Origin: Lysobacteraceae bacterium
GTDB lineage: Bacteria > Pseudomonadota > Gammaproteobacteria > Xanthomonadales > Wenzhouxiangellaceae
Assembly: GCA_020201235.1 (NCBI GenBank)
Contig: JAIVHD010000006.1
Span: forward strand, 1 to 13,954
Reading direction: 5' to 3'
DNA length: 13,954 nucleotides
Positions 1-11,250 of the stretch are shown piece by piece; position 1 is the first letter of the stretch, and the number at the start of each line of letters is the position of its first letter. The position numbers and the translations under genes were made by a program. The notes beneath the pieces were generated by a model that saw nothing but the letters and a program-made list of their open reading frames with translations, made no database searches and was not told the DNA's origin.

Positions 1-1507
1 CCAGCAGCTGATTGTTCGGCGGGCCCGCATTCCGTTGCACGATACCGTTCGGCCATCGAATGATCAGCTGTTCGGCGCTGTTGGAGCCGAGTCCGAAATG
101 AAGCACAGTTTCGCTGCCTCCACCGTGACCGACGCCGTTGATGAGTTCGCGCATCTGGACGCTACCCTGGTCATCAATCAGCCAGGCCCGGCTGGTGGTT
201 GGCTCCGACGGCAGATCCCAACCGCCGAGCAGGCGAACGCGCAGGAAATTAGACACACTTGAGATGTTGCGAAGGATTCGGTAGCCTGAGTTGTACTGCC
301 CGACGACCAGGTCGATGCGTCCGTCGCCGTCCAGGTCACCGGCGGCAATGCCATAGTTTGGGCCGCATAACTGAGCCCCGAGGCCTGCCGAAACATCAGC
401 GAACGTGCCGTCGCGCTGATTGCGGTAGCTGCGGCTGCACAGAGGCGGATCTGGCTGTACCGACGATTCCGAATTCAGGTAAAGGTCCGGCCAGCCATCG
501 TTATCGAAATCGGCGAACACGGTGCCCCATCCGAAGACCGGTGCGTCGACGCCGGCGGCATGGCTGTCGCGAATAAACGACAACGCGCCGTTCGAGCCTT
601 GATTGCGAAACAAATGCTGGCTGAAAGCGTCGCTGACGTAGAGGTCCTGGCGCCCGTCGCGGTTAAAATCGCCGACCGCCAGGCCCATGCCGAAGGCTTC
701 GATATCGAGCCCGGACGTTGTCGAGCTGTTGGTCAGGCACCATGAATTGCAGCCGGGGCCGTCGTTGCGGTACACGACATTGCCGACCTGGCGGTCGTTG
801 ACCACGTAAAGGTCGGGCCGGCCGTTTCCGGTCAGATCGGACCAGGCACCGATAAACGACTGGTGCTCGGGCGGCGGGCTGCCCAGCAGTGGCTCGCTGA
901 CATCGGTAAAGCTGCCATCGCCGTTGTTGCGGTACAGACGATTGCTCGCCGAGCACCCGCCGTTGCCGTCGCAGCCCGGAAATGCCTGGTTTGAATAGGA
1001 AAAATTGGAAATGAACAGGTCAGTGAAGCCATTGCCATCAAAATCGGCCGCCGCCGCGCCGGTACCCCGCCCGGGGTAGGTCAGGCCCGCACTTTCGGTG
1101 ATGTCGGCGAAACCCTGACCCTGGAGATTCCGGAATAAGCGATAGTGGCCGAAGCCCAGAACCAGTAGATCGTTCCAGCCGTCGTTGTCGATATCCAGCG
1201 CCAGCGCCGCAGAGTTGCGCAGACCCGTCATTGCGATAAATGCATTGAAAGGCGAGAGCTCAAAACGTCCATCGCCGGCATTGAGATAAAGTCTGTTGCC
1301 GGTGAATGACGTGGTCAGAAACAAGTCCGGCCGACCGTCGTTATTGAAGTCGGCGATGACCTGGCCGGTCACGAATTGACCGGCCCCGGAGTGGCTCATG
1401 GCGACCCCTGACAGGTCGGTGATGTCCTCGAACGAGATGCTGGCGGCCGCCTCCAGTGCAAGCAAGACCAACCCGGCAATGGGAGCCACCTTCATCGTTC
1501 GCGTCAT
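1..1507 (-). CDS. Secreted FG-GAP/VCBS repeat protein with ASPIC/UnbV domain (CRTAC1-like), 3' end outside window
   Basis: Continuous minus-strand reading frame from ATG at 1507 to the window edge, 502 codons visible. It opens with a likely signal peptide (MTRTMK, then a hydrophobic stretch to about residue 22). At least seven FG-GAP/VCBS calcium-binding loops of the D-x-D/N-x-D/N-G type follow, near residues 53, 105, 155, 224, 280, 333 and 391, for example DFNNDGRPDLFL and DIDNDGWNDLL. Each is usually followed by a 'RLYRN.GDG.F.DV' segment. Near residues 420-495 is an ASPIC/UnbV-like end (HFGLG..., then IIRWPNG at about 483-488). Family knowledge: such proteins form beta-propellers, are exported and bind calcium; the exact role is unknown. 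An in-frame ATG at 1495 is an alternative start, and neither start has a strong Shine-Dalgarno. No frameshift was seen on hand translation of most of the gene. Confidence 0.9.
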   Translation of the reverse strand, partial: MTRTMKVAPIAGLVLLALEAAASISFEDITDLSGVAMSHSGAGQFVTGQVIADFNNDGRPDLFLTTSFTGNRLYLNAGDGRFELSPFNAFIAMTGLRNSAALALDIDNDGWNDLLVLGFGHYRLFRNLQGQGFADITESAGLTYPGRGTGAAAADFDGNGFTDLFISNFSYSNQAFPGCDGNGGCSASNRLYRNNGDGSFTDVSEPLLGSPPPEHQSFIGAWSDLTGNGRPDLYVVNDRQVGNVVYRNDGPGCNSWCLTNSSTTSGLDIEAFGMGLAVGDFNRDGRQDLYVSDAFSQHLFRNQGSNGALSFIRDSHAAGVDAPVFGWGTVFADFDNDGWPDLYLNSESSVQPDPPLCSRSYRNQRDGTFADVSAGLGAQLCGPNYGIAAGDLDGDGRIDLVVGQYNSGYRILRNISSVSNFLRVRLLGGWDLPSEPTTSRAWLIDDQGSVQMRELINGVGHGGGSETVLHFGLGSNSAEQLIIRWPNGIVQRNAGPPNNQLL

Positions 1508-1540
1508 AGTGTCAATCCAGTCGCCATTGCGCCGATCATC

Positions 1541-1607
1541 CAGGCCTCAACCGGGGCCTTGCCGCTAGACCCTGTCTCATCCCGACGGTGAATACGCCGG
1601 GTTGAAA
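1541..1607 (+). repeat. Short repeat copy D (hairpin plus GTGAATA tail) abutting the tRNA-Arg 3' end
   Basis: Non-coding stretch ending with GGTGAATACGCCGGGTTGAAA (1587-1607), which touches the encoded CCA of the tRNA. The tail matches the tails of copies A, B and C in this window. About 47 bases before GTGAATA, where A, B and C have AAACG, there is an imperfect stem instead: AGGCC ... GGCCT around 1542-1558. This is the most diverged copy. Membership in the family is inferred from the tail sequence and the position of the stem. Confidence 0.5.
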
Positions 1608-1683
1608 TGGCGCCCCGGGCAGGAGTCGAACCTGCGACCTGCCGCTTAGGAGGCGGCTGCTCTATCCTCTGAGCTACCGGGGC
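1608..1683 (-). tRNA. tRNA-Arg(CCT)
   Basis: A complete 76-nt cloverleaf on the minus strand. The acceptor arm GCCCCGG pairs with CCGGGGC. The D arm is GCTC/GAGC. The anticodon stem GCCGC/GCGGC encloses loop CTCCTAA, giving anticodon CCT, which reads AGG. The variable loop has five bases. The T arm GCAGG/CCTGC encloses TTCGACT. The discriminator is G, and the 3' CCA is encoded in the DNA (1608-1610). The gene lies 101 bases downstream of the mdh stop on the same strand, so it could be co-transcribed or have its own weak promoter. No T-run terminator follows it. Confidence 0.97.
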
Positions 1684-1713
1684 GTTTGATGACCAGGCCC
1701 GTCGACTTTAACT

Positions 1714-1789
1714 GATCGTCGAAAACGCGGTATCCAGGAGGCCTGGAACCGCCTCGCGACGACCGGGTGGTGAATAAGCCGGGGTTAAA
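1714..1789 (+). repeat. Short repeat copy C (hairpin plus GTGAATA tail), overlapping the mdh stop codon
   Basis: The same layout as the ends of copies A and B: GATCGTCGA, then AAACG at 1723, then GTGAATA at 1770 (exactly 47 bases later), then AGCCGGGGTTAAA. Between the two boxes is a strong stem-loop, TCCAGG-agg-CCTGGA, extended by GGT/ACC (about 1729-1750). The tail contains TTA at 1785-1787, which is the stop codon of mdh on the opposite strand. The last coding bases of mdh and the repeat end therefore coincide. Only the last ~75 bases of the long form are present; upstream of it is tRNA sequence. Confidence 0.65.
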
Positions 1790-2759
1790 GCAGGTCGCGA
1801 ACGGCGTCGCGTTCCTCGCGTAACTCGGTATCGCTTGCATCCATGCGCGCGCGGCTGAACTCGTTGATTTCCAGGTCTGGCACGATTTTCCAGCGACCGT
1901 TCTCACAGGTGCACGGGAACGAGTAGATGACGCCGGGCTTGATGCCGTAGCTGCCGTCGGAAGCAACGGCCATGGAGACCCAGTCGTCACCGGTGCCAAG
2001 CGTCCAGTCGCGAATATGGTCGATTGCGCTGGATGCGGCCGACGCCGCACTGGAGGCTCCGCGGGCCTTGATGATGGCTGTGCCGCGCTGCTGGACGGTC
2101 GGAATGAACTCATTTTCGTACCATTCGCGGTCGGCTTTGGAGATCGCCGAATCGCCTTTGACCAGGGCATGATGAATATCCGGATACTGGGTGGCCGAAT
2201 GGTTGCCCCAAATCACCATTCGCTTGATGAACGTGTGGTGCACCCCGGTCTTGAGGGCCAGCTGGGCCATCGCGCGGTTGTGATCCAGCCGCGTCATTGC
2301 GGTAAAGTTTTCAGCGGGCAGGTCCGGCGCGTTGGCTTGGGCAATCAGGGCATTGGTGTTGGCCGGGTTGCCGACCACGAGGACCTTGACATCGCGCGAG
2401 GCGTGATCGTTCAGGGCCTTGCCCTGCGGCCCGAAGATCTTGCCGTTTTCACTCAGCAGGTCAGCACGCTCCATTCCCGGACCGCGTGGCCGGGCCCCGA
2501 CCAGCAGCGCAAAGTCGGTCTGCTTGAAGCCCTCGTTGATGTCTGTGGTGGTTTCGATTCCGGCCAGCAGCGGCAGCGCGGCATCTTCGAGCTCCATGGC
2601 CACGCCCTTCAGGGCATCGATGGCCGGCGGGATTTCGATGAGCTGCAAGATGACGGGCTGGTTCGGACCCAGCATTTCGCCGGCGGCGATGCGAAAGCAC
2701 AGCTGGTAGCCGATTTGGCCGGCGGCACCGGTGATGGCGACGCGAACAGGACGGTTCAT
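1785..2759 (-). CDS. mdh: Malate dehydrogenase (NAD-dependent, LDH-like MDH, cytosolic type 2)
   Basis: Interconverts malate and oxaloacetate with NAD in the cytoplasm as part of the TCA cycle. The 324-residue product has the family's usual length. Visible motifs: nucleotide-binding [10 protein letters not shown] at 11-20; the substrate-loop arginines in [11 protein letters not shown] at 88-98; [13 protein letters not shown] at 128-140; TRLDHNR at 156-162 with the catalytic aspartate D159; and [12 protein letters not shown] at 183-194 with catalytic His187. The start at 2759 is chosen because [15 protein letters not shown] matches the family N-terminus and TTGGAG sits six bases upstream. The longer open frame to 2891 has no such support. 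The stop codon lies inside repeat copy C. Confidence 0.97.
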   Translation of the reverse strand: MNRPVRVAITGAAGQIGYQLCFRIAAGEMLGPNQPVILQLIEIPPAIDALKGVAMELEDAALPLLAGIETTTDINEGFKQTDFALLVGARPRGPGMERADLLSENGKIFGPQGKALNDHASRDVKVLVVGNPANTNALIAQANAPDLPAENFTAMTRLDHNRAMAQLALKTGVHHTFIKRMVIWGNHSATQYPDIHHALVKGDSAISKADREWYENEFIPTVQQRGTAIIKARGASSAASAASSAIDHIRDWTLGTGDDWVSMAVASDGSYGIKPGVIYSFPCTCENGRWKIVPDLEINEFSRARMDASDTELREERDAVRDLL

Positions 2760-2796
2760 TGAGTTCTCCAAGGATGATAGATAGTCGATCGTCGAT

Positions 2797-2827
2797 AGTT
2801 TAACGACTTCCACTGCGGCCGGGTCAA
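2797..2827 (-). promoter_or_regulatory. Candidate sigma-70 promoter for mdh
   Basis: On the minus strand, TTGACC (2827-2822; five of six to TTGACA) is followed after 19 bases by TAAACT (2802-2797; four of six to TATAAT). Transcription would begin near 2790, leaving a leader of about 30 bases that carries the GGAG ribosome-binding site. The spacer is longer than ideal, so this is only a candidate. Confidence 0.35.
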
Positions 2828-2935
2828 TCGATCGGTTTGGCCGGTATATCAACCGTTCATCAACCCGGGGTAAACCCCAGCGCTGCATCACTGTTCCTGC
2901 TGAGGTCCAGGATTCAGCCCAGCCGAGAGAGGGAA

Positions 2936-2972
2936 ACCACGGAACCGCAGATACCGCAGATTCACGCAGATT
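2936..2972 (+). repeat. CGCAGAT mini-array (short near-tandem repeat)
   Basis: Three CGCAGAT units start at 2946, 2955 and 2965: ACCGCAGAT, ACCGCAGAT, then TCACGCAGAT. They are preceded by ACCACGGA. Spacing is 9 and 10 bases, close to one helical turn. From memory, sequences of this style recur between genes in many bacterial genomes, but I cannot verify that here. No function is assigned. Confidence 0.6.
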
Positions 2973-3114
2973 ATGGGCTGTTTTCGAATGACCTTGACAG
3001 CAGCGATCAGCGTCGTGGACAAAAGCCCACGATTTAATGGCTGGCTTGTGACCAAAGGGCCCGAGTCTATCTGCAAAAAATTATGCAACGTTGGGGTAGA
3101 CTTGCTCTTTCGGG

Positions 3115-3284
3115 CCTGCCTGGTGCGCAGTCCTCAGGCCTCGCATTCAGTGCATGTCGCTCACTCGAGCAAGCTCACCGGCCGCTCCGAGTACGCATGC
3201 GCTGCGCTCGGTCGCGAAACGTCCCGGCCGCAGGACGTTTGGACCGCTCGCGACGGCATGCTGGTCAATACTGCGGTATCAAAT
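3115..3284 (+). repeat. Long repeat copy A (~170 bp, nested inverted repeats) upstream of the 3307 gene
   Basis: Collinear with copy B at 11072-11239. Landmarks are CCTGCC (3115), CAGGCCTCGC (3135), AAACG (3217) and GTCAATA (3264). The matching intervals are 20, 82 and 47 bases, against 20, 81 and 47 in B. The core is strongly palindromic. AAACGTCC (3217-3224) pairs with GGACGTTT (3233-3240) around an 8-base loop. Outside that, GTCGCG (3211-3216) can pair with CGCGAC (3249-3254), and GCATGC occurs at 3195 and 3256. The copy ends about 20 bases before the start codon of the next gene. No reading frame in it looks coding. Confidence 0.75.
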
Positions 3285-3306
3285 GGGTCAAACACGGGAG
3301 AGATGT

Positions 3307-3870
3307 ATGAGATTCGCGAGTCTGGCAGGGGTTCTGATGCTGTGCGGTACTTCCGTGCAGGCGTCGCCGGTCGATGAATTCTGGGAGCGGATGATGGGCC
3401 TGTGCGGCAAGTCCTTTGGCGGCACGCTGGTGGTCGCGCCGGAGGCATCGACCTTTTATGCCGGCAAGCCGTTGGTCGTGCAGGTGAGAAAATGCCTCGA
3501 CGATCGAATCTGGATCCCTTTTCACGTCGGTGAAGATCGATCCCAGACCTGGATTCTCAGCCGTCGCGAGGGCCGTATCGTTCTTCGACACGACCATCGC
3601 CAACCGGACGGCGACGAATCTCCGGTTACGATGTATGGCGGTCGGGCAACCAACACCGGTCTGGCCGGCCAGCAATTCTTTCCGGCCGATCAGCAAACCC
3701 GGGAGATGGTGGCTGCTTCGTTTTCAAATGTCTGGATGCTCCAGGTTGAACCGGGCAAGACCCTGACGTATTCGCTGTGGCGGCTTGGTACGCCGCGCAC
3801 ATTCCGGATCGATTTTGATTTGTCGCAGACGGTTGACGCGCCGCCGCCGCCCTGGGGCTGGACCGACTAA
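3307..3870 (+). CDS. Small secreted protein of unknown function, first gene before the RND pump
   Basis: 187 residues, family not recognised. MRFASLAGVLMLCGTSVQA looks like a signal peptide with likely cleavage after A19, so the mature protein would be periplasmic or secreted. Two cysteines remain in the mature chain (C33 and C63), enough for one disulfide. It is rich in Trp and aromatic residues and ends in a proline-rich tail, DAPPPPWGWTD. The start at 3307 is chosen because GGGAG lies six bases upstream and the signal peptide begins there; the longer frame from 3154 merely translates repeat A. The RND adaptor follows 24 bases later on the same strand, so co-transcription and a link to the cell envelope are plausible but unproven. 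Confidence 0.8.
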   Translation: MRFASLAGVLMLCGTSVQASPVDEFWERMMGLCGKSFGGTLVVAPEASTFYAGKPLVVQVRKCLDDRIWIPFHVGEDRSQTWILSRREGRIVLRHDHRQPDGDESPVTMYGGRATNTGLAGQQFFPADQQTREMVAASFSNVWMLQVEPGKTLTYSLWRLGTPRTFRIDFDLSQTVDAPPPPWGWTD

Positions 3871-3895
3871 TAAAACTGGAAAACCGAATTTATTA
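3868..3895. repeat. AT-rich inverted repeat spanning the stop of the 3307 gene and the start of the adaptor gene
   Basis: TAATAAA (3868-3874, including the TAA stop) is a perfect 7-base inverted match to TTTATTA (3889-3895, ending in the A of the next ATG). The gap is 14 bases. In mRNA it could form a weak stem that partly hides the adaptor start codon. The pairing is all A-U, so it would be unstable. Confidence 0.35.
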
Positions 3896-4995
3896 TGAGC
3901 ACACTGTTGCGAATCATCGTCGTTGTGGCCGGACTCGGGCTTATTTTGGGCGGCTTGTTTGCGTGGCGGATGCACCAGATCAGCCAACAGCAGCAAGCCA
4001 TGTCACAGCCGCCGCCACCGGCCGACGTGCACGTGATCGAGGCCGCTCGCGAGCGCTGGCCCCGTTCGGTCACCGCGATCGGCAGCCTGCGGGCGGTCAA
4101 TGGCATTCGGGTCGCCAATGAGTTTGCCGGCGTGGTCGAATCGGTCGAGTTCGAGTCGGGCCAGTCGGTAAAAGCCGGCGACGTGTTGATTCGGCTGGAT
4201 GCCGAAATCGACGAGGCCGCACTCGAGACCCGCCAGGCTGAGGCGCGCCTGGCGCTGCAGCAGTTTGAACGTTTCTCCAACCTGATTCGCCAGAATGCCG
4301 TGTCGCAGTCCGATTTCGACGAGGCCAGATCCAATTACGAGGCGGCCCAGGCGCGCGTTCACGAACAGCAGGCGCTGCTGGACAAAAAAACAATCCGGGC
4401 ACCATTTTCGGGTGTTCTTGGCCTGCGCTTGATCGACCTCGGCCAATATCTTGCTGCCGGGACCTCGATTGTTGGCATCAACATGCTCGATCCGATCCAG
4501 GTCGATTTCACCTTGTCCGAACGTAATGTTCCGAGCGTCGAGGCCGGCGATCGGGTCGAAGTCGATGTCGCCGCTTACCCAGCCGAAACGTTCGAAGGCC
4601 GGATTCAGGCACTGGACTCGGCGGTGTTGCCGGAAACCCGGACCGTGCGCGTGCGCGCGCAACTCGATAATGCCGATATGAAGCTGCGGCCCGGCATGTT
4701 TGCCACTGTGCGGACCTTCGAGGAGCAGCAAAAAACGGTGGTGACGGTGCCGCGCACCGCGATTTCCTACAACACCTACGGCGATTTTGTTTTTGCCGTG
4801 GTCGAAGGTGAAGACGATCAAATCATCGTGCAGCGGATCAACGTCGACACCGGCGAGGTCCGCAATGGCCAGGTCGAATTGCTCGAAGGCATCGAGGCCG
4901 GCACAGCGGTGGTTCGAGACGGCCTGTTGCGTCTGCGCAACGAGCAGCCTGTCAATGTTGTTTCGGAATCTCGCCAGGAGGCTTCATCCCAATGA
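3895..4995 (+). CDS. RND efflux periplasmic adaptor (membrane fusion protein, HlyD/AcrA-like)
   Basis: 366 residues, the usual length for RND adaptors. It would bridge the inner-membrane permease at 5037 to an outer-membrane channel. An N-terminal membrane anchor lies at about 5-24; there is no lipobox cysteine, so it is anchored rather than lipidated. The first lipoyl half is at about 76-102 (EFAGVVESVEFESGQ, then VKAGDVLIRLD). A helical hairpin follows at about 105-165, rich in Glu, Gln and Ala. The second lipoyl half is at 167-190 (IRAPFSGVLGLRLIDLGQYL). The beta-barrel and membrane-proximal domains follow, with LRPGMFATV at 264-272 and VPRTAI at 285-290. The ribosome-binding site is weak, so coupling to the upstream gene is possible. 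The transported compound cannot be told from sequence. Confidence 0.93.
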   Translation: MSTLLRIIVVVAGLGLILGGLFAWRMHQISQQQQAMSQPPPPADVHVIEAARERWPRSVTAIGSLRAVNGIRVANEFAGVVESVEFESGQSVKAGDVLIRLDAEIDEAALETRQAEARLALQQFERFSNLIRQNAVSQSDFDEARSNYEAAQARVHEQQALLDKKTIRAPFSGVLGLRLIDLGQYLAAGTSIVGINMLDPIQVDFTLSERNVPSVEAGDRVEVDVAAYPAETFEGRIQALDSAVLPETRTVRVRAQLDNADMKLRPGMFATVRTFEEQQKTVVTVPRTAISYNTYGDFVFAVVEGEDDQIIVQRINVDTGEVRNGQVELLEGIEAGTAVVRDGLLRLRNEQPVNVVSESRQEASSQ

Positions 4996-5036
4996 CTCCC
5001 GAGCGATTTTCGAACCAGAACCGGATTGCCTGAGCG

Positions 5037-9710
<4,674 letters not shown>

Positions 9711-10101
9711 CGCGACAATTCGACGCACGCTGGATTGCCTCGGGCGAACTTGAGCACTGCTTTGGCTGGCCGGCCGACGGTATTCATCTCACCACCCGCC
9801 AGCTCGTGACGCTGGACCAGCGCCCGTGGCCGGCGGATCGTCTGGTCATCGCCTCGTGCCACGACCTGGAGGAAATCCGGATCGCCGATGCGCTGGGCGT
9901 TGATCTGGTCACGCTGTCGCCAGTATGCGCAACCGCCAGTCATCCGGATGCGGCGGCTCTGGGCTGGCATGATTTCGAGCGGCTGATCCGGCATTCGCCA
10001 CTGCCGGTTCTGGCCCTGGGTGGCGTTCGGCCCGATGATTGGGCCCGCGCCCGCGCGCTGGGCGCGTTCGGCGTGGCCGGCATCAGCGCGTTCGGCTGGT
10101 C

Positions 10102-10821
10102 GTGACTCGCGGATCACACATCGAACGGGTCAAACTGCCGCTGCGCCAGGCCCCCGCGCTCGCGCCCGGCCAGGCCCACTTCTGGCAGACACGGCTGGCC
10201 AATCTACCGGTGATGGAGGCCCAGGTGCCGACCTCGCGAAGCGATCGCCTGCGTCAATTGCGCATGGGCCAGAAGTTCGTGCTGCGGCTACTATTGGGTG
10301 CCTATCTCGGCATTCCCGGCCGCGACGTCGCGATCGTGCGATCGGCTGCCGGCAAACCGCAGCTTGGCCCAGGCTCGCCGGACCCGGAGCTGCAGTTCAA
10401 TCTGTCGCACGCCGGCGAGCTGATGGCGGTCGCGATCACGCGCGCCGTGCCGGTCGGGATCGACATTGAGCTTGGCAACCGGCCGGTGCGCTGGCAAAAG
10501 CTTTCGCGACGCTGGTTCAGCGCCGCCGAGAGCGACTGGCTGCAAAGCCTTGAGGCGAGCATGGCACGGCATGAATTCCTGCGGGCATGGACCTTGCGCG
10601 AGGCCATGATCAAGGCCATGGGCAGCTCTATTGGCGCATCCATCGCCGCGATCGTACCCGAGCCTGGCCAGCCCGCGAGTCTGCATTCGCTACCGCAAGG
10701 CTGGCCCGATGCCGGCGACTGGACGCTGCACGAAATCGCCGGGGATGCCACCCAAGGCTGGCTTGCCGCCCCGGCCAGGATCGAGACCGTGCGCGGTTTC
10801 GAGCTGTTGCTTGGCCGATAG
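10102..10821 (+). CDS. 4'-phosphopantetheinyl transferase, Sfp/AcpT-type
   Basis: Transfers the phosphopantetheine arm from CoA to a serine of carrier proteins (ACP or PCP). 239 residues from GTG 10102. Motifs: GKPQL at about 84-88; FNLSHAGE at 99-106; the Mg-binding VGIDIE at 118-123 with D121 and E123; FSAAE at 139-143; and AWTLREAMIKAMG at 162-174. In the last motif E167 and K171 are kept, while the usual Lys of W-x-x-K-E is Arg166. The start is chosen because GTG overlaps the TGA of the ThiE-like fragment, and the frame upstream of it is only shadow sequence. No ribosome-binding site is visible, which fits translational coupling. No polyketide, peptide or carrier-protein gene is nearby, so the target is unknown. 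Confidence 0.9.
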   Translation: MTRGSHIERVKLPLRQAPALAPGQAHFWQTRLANLPVMEAQVPTSRSDRLRQLRMGQKFVLRLLLGAYLGIPGRDVAIVRSAAGKPQLGPGSPDPELQFNLSHAGELMAVAITRAVPVGIDIELGNRPVRWQKLSRRWFSAAESDWLQSLEASMARHEFLRAWTLREAMIKAMGSSIGASIAAIVPEPGQPASLHSLPQGWPDAGDWTLHEIAGDATQGWLAAPARIETVRGFELLLGR

Positions 10822-11027
10822 GCCGTGACCCTGGCGGCGTTGTCGGCGACGTTTCGAGCACAGGCTCGTGTTGCCGGGGCAAATGTTTATATCACGATAA
10901 TCTCGAGCGCTTGCGCCTGCTCTGTTCGCAATCCGCTCGATTGCTGAGCGCTGCACTTATCCAGCCTGACCGAGGCCTGTTACCGCCGCTTGACGGTTCT
11001 GGAACGATGTGTTAATTTTTTTAGGGT

Positions 11028-11074
11028 AGGGTGGTTGATTGCATTTTATTTAAACTCGTCTTACTCACCACCCT
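11028..11074. repeat. Inverted repeat at the upstream edge of repeat copy B
   Basis: AGGGTGGT (11028-11035) is a perfect inverted match to ACCACCCT (11067-11074), with a 31-base AT-rich loop. The right arm runs into the first bases of copy B. It could be a stem in the leader RNA or an operator. It could also mark an element boundary. Nothing equivalent is seen beside copy A. Confidence 0.4.
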
Positions 11075-11239
11075 GCCTACTGCGGAGCCAACAGGCCTCG
11101 CGGCAGAGGCGCTTCGCTTGTTCGCGCATGCTTACCATACAGGCGAGCACGTTTCCGGTGCACTGGGTCGTCAAACGCCCCGGTAACAGGACCTGTCGGC
11201 CCCTCGCTACGGCACGATGGTGAATAAGACGGGTTAAAA
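11072..11239 (+). repeat. Long repeat copy B (~170 bp) directly upstream of the 11251 gene
   Basis: Collinear with copy A. Landmarks are CCTGCC (11072), CAGGCCTCGC (11092), AAACG (11173) and GTGAATA (11220), then AGACGGGTTAAA. A middle block also matches (CGCT..TCG.GCA.GCT.ACC in both). The hairpin core is weaker than in A. The repeat ends just before GGAGG, the ribosome-binding site of the next gene. The two copies are clearly diverged, so this is not a recent duplication. Confidence 0.75.
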
Positions 11240-11250
11240 CGGAGGCGAGT

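Larger units (their letters stand above)
2760..3306. other. Non-coding region between mdh and the 3307 gene (547 bp)
   Basis: A divergent intergenic region. The left part holds the candidate mdh promoter. A small GGGG-TAAA-CCCC hairpin lies near 2867-2878. The CGCAGAT mini-array is at 2936-2972. A CGTGG...CCACG stem-loop lies near 3013-3032. The right part is repeat copy A (3115-3284). The open frames crossing this region resemble no protein I recognise. For the plus-strand genes a weak promoter could be TTGTGA (about 3045) with TATCTG 16 bases later, but I do not trust it. Confidence 0.6.
10822..11250. other. Non-coding region after the PPTase gene (429 bp)
   Basis: Contains several small perfect stem-loops without T-runs: CGAGC-acag-GCTCG (10855-10868), TTGCC-gg-GGCAA (10871-10882) and CGCTC-gattgct-GAGCG (10934-10950). 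An AT-rich patch at about 11010-11060 includes seven T (11016-11022) and could hold a promoter for the next gene, but no good -35/-10 pair stands out. Repeat copy B fills 11072-11239. No coding sequence is convincing here. Confidence 0.55.

Noticed and set aside
2016..2762. 248-codon plus-strand open frame
   Set aside because: Antisense to mdh, whose motifs are unmistakable; long antisense frames are common in GC-rich genes.
2838..2880. Fifth repeat copy (GTTCATCAACCCGGGGTAAA)
   Set aside because: The tail is only loosely similar, and there is no AAACG box or stem 47 bases upstream.
2760..2891. Longer mdh start at 2891
   Set aside because: The extension does not match MDH N-termini, and the ribosome-binding site supports 2759.
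2936..2972. CRISPR array
   Set aside because: The units are far too short and there are no spacers or cas genes.
3154..3306. N-terminal extension of the 3307 gene
   Set aside because: The extra residues are a translation of repeat copy A and would bury the signal peptide; the start at 3307 has a good ribosome-binding site.
4003..4821. 272-codon minus-strand open frame
   Set aside because: Antisense shadow of the RND adaptor, with no recognisable protein features.
11016..11022. Seven-T run as terminator of the PPTase operon
   Set aside because: The nearest stem upstream is only four pairs and lies about 18 bases away, so it does not fit an intrinsic terminator.
11173..11239. Integron attC site
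   Set aside because: GGGTTAAAAC recalls a core site, but the paired core sites and the expected attC arm layout are absent, and no integrase or cassette array is seen.
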